From Dwaynesavagella gallinarum (GTDB taxonomy: Bacteria > Bacillota > Clostridia > Clostridiales > Clostridiaceae), in the NCBI GenBank assembly GCA_019120235.1, contig DWVN01000017.1, positions 1 to 19,447 of the forward strand: DNA of 19,447 nt. The letters run 5' to 3'. Below, piece after piece: positions 15,063 to 19,447 of this stretch. Within the stretch, counting starts at the first letter, position 1; each line of letters begins with the position of its first letter. The notes under the pieces were generated by a model. That model was given only the letters and a program-made list of their open reading frames with translations, ran no database searches and was not told the DNA's origin. The position numbers and the translations under genes are program-made.

Positions 15063-16364
15063 CTACACGACTATTTCTTTAGTAATCTGACCAACTCTAA
15101 CCATTAAATTTATAAATAAAAGTGATAAAGCTTCAGAAAAAATAAGGCTCATCCAAATTCCTGTAATTCCAAAAAACTTAGCTAAAACAACTAAACTTAT
15201 TGGTAAAAATAGAAAAGATCTAAATAAACAAATAATATTCGAATATTTTGGAATTTCAATAGCTTGATAATAAATACTCGTTGTTAAATTTATTCCAAGC
15301 ATAAAAAATGCCAAATTTGAAACATTAAGTCCAAAATATGCTATTTTTATAATCTCACTATCACTTGAAAAAATACTAATTAATTCATGTCCCCAAAAAA
15401 CACAAATAAGAACATATATTAAAGTCAGAGTTAATCCAAATTTCTTTGAAAATTTATAAAACTTAATCATGTTTCTTCCATCTTTAGATCCAAAACTATA
15501 ACTAATTAATGGTTGTACACCAAAATTCATTCCTAACAAAATCATATAAATATTTGCATTTATATAATTAATTACACTAAATGCAGTAAGAGCTTTACTT
15601 CCAACAAAAAATATAAGTGCTATATTGTAAAAGAATATAATTACAGAAAATGTAATTTCAGATAAAAAAGATGGAAATCCAATTGAGACTATATTTTTCA
15701 AAACTTTAAAATCAAATGAACTATATCCAAATCTCAAATTTCCTTTCTTAAAAATAAAATGATTTATAAGAATTAATATTGTAATTATCTGTCCTAACCC
15801 TGTGGCAAGTGCCGCACCTTTAATTCCCAAATTAAATTTAAATATAAAAACGTAATCAAAAATTATGTTTGCTAATGCTCCAAATATATTGGCAACCATT
15901 CCAAGTTTAGGATTATAATCATTTCTTACAAAACTATTTAAAACTATTCCAATAAGATTCGCACTACAAAAAAGAGAATAAAATCTTAAATACTGCGATG
16001 AATAATTTAAAATTTCTTCTCTTGCGCCAATGCAATACATTATTGCACGTGAAAATACAAATGCAAAAATGCTCAGAGAAAAACTTACAATAATAGTTAA
16101 TTTTATAGTTTGTCCAAAAATATCTTGTCCACGCAAAACATCATTTTCTCCAAAACTTTTAGATACCATGGAGCCGCCACCGACTGCAAGCATGGTTGCA
16201 ATACCAAAATACATTATAGTTATAGGTAAAACCATATTAACAGCAGCTAGTCCAACATCTCCGATTCCTCTTCCAACAAAAATTCCATCAATGATTGTAT
16301 ATAAAGATGTTACAAACATGGCAAACATCGAAGAAATTGAATATTTAAAAAATTGTTTTAACAT
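15063..16364 (-). CDS. MATE family multidrug/sodium antiporter (MepA-like)
   Basis: The 433-residue protein has about twelve hydrophobic spans, the size and topology of MATE exporters that expel cationic drugs or metabolites in exchange for sodium ions or protons. The N terminus shows the family block YTIIDGIFVGRGIGDVGLAAVNMVLPI, here at about 22-48, and GGGSMVSKSFGE (62-73). A matching block in the second half (NYINANIYMILLGMNFGVQPLISYSFG) reflects the internal duplication of the family. ATG has GGGAGAA about 5 bases upstream. It lies after the tRNA terminator, so it must have its own promoter. The amidase follows 76 bp on, with no terminator seen. The substrate is not predictable. Confidence 0.93.
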   Translation of the reverse strand: MLKQFFKYSISSMFAMFVTSLYTIIDGIFVGRGIGDVGLAAVNMVLPITIMYFGIATMLAVGGGSMVSKSFGENDVLRGQDIFGQTIKLTIIVSFSLSIFAFVFSRAIMYCIGAREEILNYSSQYLRFYSLFCSANLIGIVLNSFVRNDYNPKLGMVANIFGALANIIFDYVFIFKFNLGIKGAALATGLGQIITILILINHFIFKKGNLRFGYSSFDFKVLKNIVSIGFPSFLSEITFSVIIFFYNIALIFFVGSKALTAFSVINYINANIYMILLGMNFGVQPLISYSFGSKDGRNMIKFYKFSKKFGLTLTLIYVLICVFWGHELISIFSSDSEIIKIAYFGLNVSNLAFFMLGINLTTSIYYQAIEIPKYSNIICLFRSFLFLPISLVVLAKFFGITGIWMSLIFSEALSLLFINLMVRVGQITKEIVV

Positions 16365-16429
16365 AACATTCTCCCAATAATAAATTCAAACTTTAATTAT
16401 TGAGATTAGTTTGTACACTTTAAAAAATA

Positions 16430-16461
16430 AAAACCACTAAATTTAAAAATTTAGTGGTTTT
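16430..16461 (-). terminator. Terminator of tRNA-Arg
   Basis: A 13-15-bp near-perfect hairpin (arms 16430-16444 and 16447-16461). On the minus strand it runs into TTATTTTTT, 31 bases past the CCA end of the tRNA. Confidence 0.85.
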
Positions 16462-16492
16462 AAAACGTTATACAAAATCTTTAAAAGAGTAA

Positions 16493-16569
16493 TGGCGCAC
16501 CTAGCAGGATTCGAACCTGCGACCTTTGGATTCGAAGTCCAACACTCTATCCAACTGAGCTATAGATGC
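16493..16569 (-). tRNA. tRNA-Arg (anticodon UCG)
   Basis: A complete 77-base cloverleaf on the minus strand. The acceptor is GCATCTA paired with TAGGTGC with one G-U pair. The D arm is GCTC/GAGT; the anticodon stem TTGGA/TCCAA encloses CTTCGAA, giving anticodon TCG at 34-36. A 5-base variable loop, T arm GCAGG-TTCGAAT-CCTGC, discriminator G and encoded CCA complete it. It should read CGA, and perhaps CGG and other CGN by wobble. It has its own promoter and terminator. No integrase or attachment-site duplication is seen beside it. Confidence 0.97.
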
Positions 16570-16582
16570 ACACACTCTGATA

Positions 16583-16612
16583 ATTATACTAAATTTTATT
16601 TATAAAATTCAA
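16583..16612 (-). promoter_or_regulatory. Promoter of tRNA-Arg
   Basis: On the minus strand TTGAAT (16612-16607), an 18-base spacer and consensus TATAAT (16588-16583), ending 13 bases before the first base of the mature tRNA. Position and quality make this a good sigma-A promoter. Confidence 0.75.
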
Positions 16613-16627
16613 TATTAAATAAAAAAT

Positions 16628-16654
16628 AAAGTTATGGAATTACTCCATAACTTT
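16628..16654 (-). terminator. Terminator of the 46-residue gene
   Basis: A perfect 11-bp stem (16628-16638 with 16644-16654) with a 5-base loop, 6 bases past the TAA. On the minus strand it is followed by ATTTTTTATTT. The T run on the other strand is shorter. Confidence 0.82.
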
Positions 16655-16660
16655 TTAAAT

Positions 16661-16801
16661 TTAATTATTCTTATTAATTACAAGACTATTAATTGAAATC
16701 TTTTTATCAATATACATTAACAAAAATATAACTAAGATTAACATAATAACTTTTTCATACGATAGATTATCAAAAAAATTTTTCAAATCTATAAACTTCA
16801 T
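16661..16801 (-). CDS. Small single-span membrane protein, 46 residues, unknown function
   Basis: ATG at 16801 has AAGGTGAG 8 bases upstream, and the frame ends at TAA 16661-16663 just before a clean terminator. This is good evidence for a real small gene. The protein has a short polar N terminus (MKFIDLKNFFDNLSYEK), one hydrophobic span (about 18-30, VIMLILVIFLLMY) and a basic, Asn-rich tail (IDKKISINSLVINKNN). The positive charge after the span suggests the N terminus outside and the C terminus inside. No family is recognised. It is similar in design, though not in sequence, to the 59-residue protein upstream of pgi. Confidence 0.72.
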   Translation of the reverse strand: MKFIDLKNFFDNLSYEKVIMLILVIFLLMYIDKKISINSLVINKNN

Positions 16802-16975
16802 ATAAAAAACTCACCTTCTTCTTTTGTTTTACTTCCCATAATATAAATTTTAATTTTATTTGATATTGAACTTTTTATTAAAAAAATAATTCATTAAATT
16901 TATCAAACAAATCACAATAACAAACTTTTTTGTATTATTTATTTACCTTTTATTTACACAATATTAAATATTTTA

Positions 16976-17004
16976 TTGTTATAAAATACTTCTTTTAGTA
17001 TACT
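16976..17004 (+). promoter_or_regulatory. Promoter of the secreted 271-residue protein
   Basis: TTGTTA (16976-16981), a 17-base spacer and TATACT (16999-17004) give a near-consensus sigma-A promoter, 37 bases before the ATG at 17042. The gene also has a TGAGG ribosome site. The rest of 16802-17041 is AT-rich, with nothing further recognised. Confidence 0.65.
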
Positions 17005-17041
17005 AGAATAAAAATCCTGTTTATAAAAATTGAGGTAATTT

Positions 17042-17857
17042 ATGAAAATACAAAAATCAATATCTACTGGTTTATTATATTTAACGAAAATAAGTAGCTT
17101 CTTAACATTATTAAGTCCTATCGTTACAAAAGCTACTGTTGTAAAAAACCCTTCCAAATCTGTAAAATCTCTTATTGCTCTGTTTAATAATGGAGTTACT
17201 TCTACTACTGTAACAAAATCTCCTTTAGGAAACCTCGGTAACGTGAATGTGCAATCTTCAATTAATAAATTAACTTTATCTGATTTTGATTCTAATACTA
17301 CTACAACAAAAACTCCATTAAGAAATAATTTAAGCAATTTAAGCGCACGATCCTCTATTGTCTCATTAAATTCAATTAGTAGTAATACATCATCAATATC
17401 TTCTTCAAAAGAAACTCTTCCTAACGTAAGTGTAGGATCTATAGTTTCTCGATTTGAGGCAGTTATCGAAAACTCTAATCAAACTACTTCACCACAAAAA
17501 AGTAAAACGCCAATTATAAAAAAGTATTCTACAAGTGAAGTTTTAAAGTTATCTAATGAAGTTCTAAATAAGCAAGGTTTCTTAGATGGTTTTAACAAAA
17601 CAAATATATCCTTACCTAAGCTTAAATCACCTTTATCAGGTAATAATTTAGATAAAAATTTAAAAACTTTGCAAGAAAGAAAACGATATTTAAATTCAGT
17701 TCTAGTTGGATCAATGGCATCTAGAGGTATGATTTTTGAAAAAGAAACTGCTCCACAACAACCAAAGAAAGACCCTTATTCTAATATTAGTCCATTTATG
17801 AGATCATTACTGATTTCTAAAGGTATGATTCATGGAGAAAATAATAATCAACAATAA
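17042..17857 (+). CDS. Secreted Ser/Thr/Asn-rich protein with short internal repeats, unknown function
   Basis: The 271 residues begin with a basic N terminus and a hydrophobic segment (about 10-29) followed by KAT, a plausible signal-peptidase site. Residues 30-150 are low in complexity (Ser, Thr and Asn), with NTTTTKTPL and SNTSSISSS. The C-terminal half is more charged and has a repeated element: MASRGMIFEKE (225-235) and LISKGMIHGEN (257-267), with a looser third copy IVSRFEAVIEN (134-144). There is no membrane span after the signal and no sorting motif, so it may be released or bound to the wall non-covalently. Codon use is like that of its neighbours. I recognise no family. In the Ser-rich design it resembles the two operon paralogues at 6592-7713. 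Confidence 0.82.
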   Translation: MKIQKSISTGLLYLTKISSFLTLLSPIVTKATVVKNPSKSVKSLIALFNNGVTSTTVTKSPLGNLGNVNVQSSINKLTLSDFDSNTTTTKTPLRNNLSNLSARSSIVSLNSISSNTSSISSSKETLPNVSVGSIVSRFEAVIENSNQTTSPQKSKTPIIKKYSTSEVLKLSNEVLNKQGFLDGFNKTNISLPKLKSPLSGNNLDKNLKTLQERKRYLNSVLVGSMASRGMIFEKETAPQQPKKDPYSNISPFMRSLLISKGMIHGENNNQQ

Positions 17858-17861
17858 AAAA

Positions 17862-17886
17862 GGAAGATTAAAATTTTTAATCTTCC
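17862..17886 (-). terminator. Terminator of the NIF3-domain gene, overlapping its stop
   Basis: An 11-bp perfect stem (17862-17872 with 17876-17886) that includes the last codons of the minus-strand gene. On the minus strand it is followed by TTTTTTATTG. It sits between convergent genes and may slow transcription from both sides. Confidence 0.75.
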
Positions 17887-18215
17887 AAATTTTCAATATT
17901 TAAAATTGGTATAGCATTTATTAAAGGCTCATCATATGGATGAACTTTTTTTATGGCTTCAATAACTTTTTCCAAATCTTTTCTATTACATATAGTTTCG
18001 ATTTTATTTTCTAACACTTCACAAAGCTCATTTTCAAGACCTAAATATGGATTCGAACCTTTAAGCGGTCTAAACATTCCTCTAACCTTTGTAACACAAA
18101 CACAATTATCATAATTTCCAACTTTACATATTCCGATTTCATTCAATACTTCTCTTATTTTATCAGTAAAATTATACGGCACATATACTTCAACTTTAAA
18201 CATTTCAAATTGCAT
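17877..18215 (-). CDS. Stand-alone NIF3/YqfO-type domain protein
   Basis: The 112 residues match the small alpha/beta domain found inserted in NIF3-family proteins (YqfO) and also encoded alone. It has a first strand FKVEVYVPYNF, then the conserved GNYDNCVCVT (33-42), GMFRPLKGSNPYLG (46-59), IETIC and the end VIEAIKKVHPYDEPLINAIPIL. The fold resembles CutA/PII-like trimers, and the histidine and glutamate of HPYDEP are typical. The biochemical role of stand-alone copies is not established. ATG has AGGGG 7 bases upstream; an in-frame Met at residue 5 is an alternative start. It is probably a single-gene unit that ends in a hairpin shared with the convergent secreted-protein gene. Confidence 0.88.
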   Translation of the reverse strand: MQFEMFKVEVYVPYNFTDKIREVLNEIGICKVGNYDNCVCVTKVRGMFRPLKGSNPYLGLENELCEVLENKIETICNRKDLEKVIEAIKKVHPYDEPLINAIPILNIENLED

Positions 18216-18315
18216 AAAATAACCCCTATCGTATCGTAAAATAAATTATAAATACTTACACAAATTAATTTTACCAAGAAATCACAACATTTATTAAGTA
18301 AATTTTTAAAAATAA

Positions 18316-18339
18316 AAAGAGATACAACCGTATCTCTTT
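18316..18339 (-). terminator. Terminator of transaldolase
   Basis: A perfect 10-bp stem (18316-18325 with 18330-18339) with a 4-base loop, 9 bases past the stop. On the minus strand it is followed by TTATTTTT. Confidence 0.88.
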
Positions 18340-18348
18340 AAAATATTT

Positions 18349-19002
18349 TTACTCACCAAATACAGCCTTATAATCTTCAGCAAACTTTTCGATTCCAGAA
18401 CTTGTAAGAGGATGATTCATCATCTGTTTAATAACTGAAAAAGGAACTGTTGCAATATGTGCACCTGCTAAAGCACATTGTGTAACATGAATAGGATTTC
18501 TAACACTTGCTGCAATTATCTCTGTATCTATTCCATGTATATCAAAAATAGCTGCAACTTCTTCTATAAGTTTAACACCATTTACAGAAATATCATCAAG
18601 TCTTCCAAGAAAAGGTGATACATAATGAGCACCAGCTCTCGCTGCAAGAAGTGCTTGATTTGGAGTAAATATGAGAGTAACATTAACTTTTATACCCTCT
18701 TTTGAAAGTATTTTAGTTGCTGCAAGTCCCTCTTCTGTCATAGGAATTTTTACAACCATATTAGGATGTATCTTAGCTATTTCTCTACCTTCTTCAACCA
18801 TTTTTTGAGCGTCTACTGTAGTTGCTTTAACTTCACCACTTATAGGTCCATCTACGATTTCTGTTATTTCTTTTATTACTTGTCCAAAATCTCTTCCTTC
18901 TTTTGCAATAAGTGAAGGATTTGTTGTAACTCCACATATAACTCCTGTTCTTTCAGCTCTTTTAATATCCTCAATATTAGCTGTATCTATAAAAAATTTC
19001 AT
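18349..19002 (-). CDS. tal: Transaldolase of the small TalC/fructose-6-phosphate aldolase-like family
   Basis: Transfers a dihydroxyacetone unit between sugar phosphates in the non-oxidative pentose phosphate pathway. The 217 residues are the length of the short class-I aldolase family. Visible features are the start MKFFIDTANIEDIK with D6, GVTTNPSLIAKEG (24-36) with N28, the Schiff-base lysine K85 in MVVKIPMTEEG, NVTLIFTPNQALLAARAGA and SPFLGRLDD. ATG has a perfect AAGGAGG about 9 bases upstream. This is a single-gene unit with its own terminator. Short family members may act as transaldolase or as fructose-6-phosphate aldolase. Transaldolase is the usual activity in Firmicutes and is preferred here. 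Confidence 0.95.
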   Translation of the reverse strand: MKFFIDTANIEDIKRAERTGVICGVTTNPSLIAKEGRDFGQVIKEITEIVDGPISGEVKATTVDAQKMVEEGREIAKIHPNMVVKIPMTEEGLAATKILSKEGIKVNVTLIFTPNQALLAARAGAHYVSPFLGRLDDISVNGVKLIEEVAAIFDIHGIDTEIIAASVRNPIHVTQCALAGAHIATVPFSVIKQMMNHPLTSSGIEKFAEDYKAVFGE

Positions 19003-19180
19003 ATTATTAAACCTCCTTATTTTTATGTTTTCTTAATTTTAACACTAAATACAAATTTTTTACACAAATTATTGTTTAAAATTTGCAAACGATATCTTAA
19101 ATAAAATTTGATTCACTTATAAAAATTTTTAAAAATTAAAATGACTAAATAAAAAACAAAAAATAAAACTAAATTTATCC

Positions 19181-19208
19181 ATTAATAAATAGCTTTATTA
19201 ATTTTTTG
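19181..19208 (+). terminator. Orphan terminator-like hairpin on the plus strand
   Basis: A perfect 9-bp stem (19181-19189 with 19194-19202), a TAGC loop, then TTTTTT. It points along the plus strand, but no plus-strand gene lies between transaldolase (divergent) and this site. The stem is entirely A-T, so chance formation in AT-rich DNA is possible. Confidence 0.35.
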
Positions 19209-19219
19209 TTAATATTTTA

Positions 19220-19248
19220 TTGATTTTTAATTTATTAATAGATAAAAT
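19220..19248 (+). promoter_or_regulatory. Candidate promoter of the partial secreted-protein gene
   Basis: TTGATT (19220-19225), a 17-base spacer and TAAAAT (19243-19248), 35 bases before the ATG. The spacing is ideal and the hexamers match the consensus at 4/6 and 5/6. The rest of 19003-19283 is AT-rich, with nothing else recognised. Confidence 0.5.
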
Positions 19249-19283
19249 CTAAATTAAAATTATTTAAAGGAGATTGCCTTGAC

Positions 19284-19447
19284 ATGAAAATTAAAAATTC
19301 AAAACATAACTATATAAAATTTAAACACAATTACATTCTATTGAGTTCAATTACTTCGTGTATTGTTATATTTAGTTCCACTTCAGCTCAAGCAATGTTT
19401 AAAACATCTAAAAATTTATCAGGAAATTATGGAGGAAATGTTAAAAG
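19284..19447 (+). CDS. Start of another secreted protein, cut by the right edge
   Basis: ATG has AAAGGAG 11 bases upstream, a slightly long spacing. The 54 visible codons begin with a basic N terminus (MKIKNSKHNYIKFKHN) and a hydrophobic stretch (about 17-32). A clean signal-peptidase site SAQA (34-37) is followed by Met. The mature start is polar and Gly/Asn/Lys-rich (FKTSKNLSGNYGG). The AxA-then-Met junction is the same as in the exported paralogue at 7183-7713. The rest lies outside the window, so size and family cannot be given. Confidence 0.7.
   Translation, partial: MKIKNSKHNYIKFKHNYILLSSITSCIVIFSSTSAQAMFKTSKNLSGNYGGNVK

Noticed and set aside
16030..16380. Plus-strand frame of 116 residues opposite the MATE gene
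   Set aside because: It is antisense to conserved MATE N-terminal blocks and is a shadow frame.
16430..16660. Mobile-element insertion or attachment site at tRNA-Arg
   Set aside because: tRNA genes are common targets, but there is no repeat of the tRNA 3' end and no integrase in the window. The hairpins beside it are terminators.
16954..17337. Minus-strand frame of 127 residues
   Set aside because: It overlaps the promoter, ribosome site and signal-peptide region of the well-supported plus-strand gene at 17042, and its protein has no recognisable pattern.
1..19447. CRISPR array or large tandem DNA repeats
   Set aside because: Scanning found only short AT-rich runs, terminator hairpins and diverged protein-level repeats, with no regularly spaced direct repeats.

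Overview
The window is strongly AT-rich (by eye about a quarter G+C) and reads like a chromosome of a low-GC Gram-positive (Clostridia-type) bacterium. Shine-Dalgarno sites are strong, T-rich Rho-independent terminators are frequent, and TTG and GTG starts occur. The recognisable enzymes are 450-residue Firmicutes-type Pgi, 217-residue Tal and trimeric dUTPase. A host-associated lineage such as the segmented filamentous bacteria would fit the base composition and the small Sec-exported Ser-rich proteins, but that is an inference. No rRNA, CRISPR array, IS element or integrase was seen.

Layout, left to right. (1) 1-1962, minus strand: the first 654 codons of brxC, the P-loop ATPase of a BREX anti-phage system, running off the left edge. 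Its start lies directly behind pgi and the pgi terminator, with no brxA or brxB upstream. (2) 2025-3625: pgi and a 59-residue membrane protein. (3) 3731-7713, minus strand: an apparent operon, read as two small secreted or anchored Ser/Arg-rich paralogues, an ABC ATPase, an ABC-2 permease and, after a 110-bp gap, a LiaF-like membrane protein. (4) 7892-8983: an unrecognised 267-residue plus-strand gene with a palindrome in its promoter, and a small unknown gene on the minus strand. (5) 9111-11230, minus strand: a duplicated-domain unknown protein, dut, and a DJ-1/PfpI gene that appears to start at AUA, preceded by a leader with a long inverted repeat. (6) 11309-14986, minus strand: a 952-residue repeat-rich surface protein with a DUF4214-like C terminus, and a peptidoglycan amidase without a signal peptide. 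(7) 15063-16801, minus strand: a MATE exporter, tRNA-Arg(UCG) with promoter and terminator, and a 46-residue membrane protein. (8) 17042-19447: a secreted Ser/Thr/Asn-rich protein (plus), a NIF3-domain protein and transaldolase (both minus), and the start of another secreted protein (plus) cut by the right edge.

The window joins central metabolism and housekeeping (pgi, tal, dut, tRNA) with cell-surface and defence functions (brxC, exported Ser-rich proteins, ABC exporter, LiaF-like protein, amidase, repeat protein). The points most worth a second look are the BREX gene without an obvious promoter next to pgi, the exported-protein/ABC/LiaF-like operon, and the AUA start of the DJ-1 gene.
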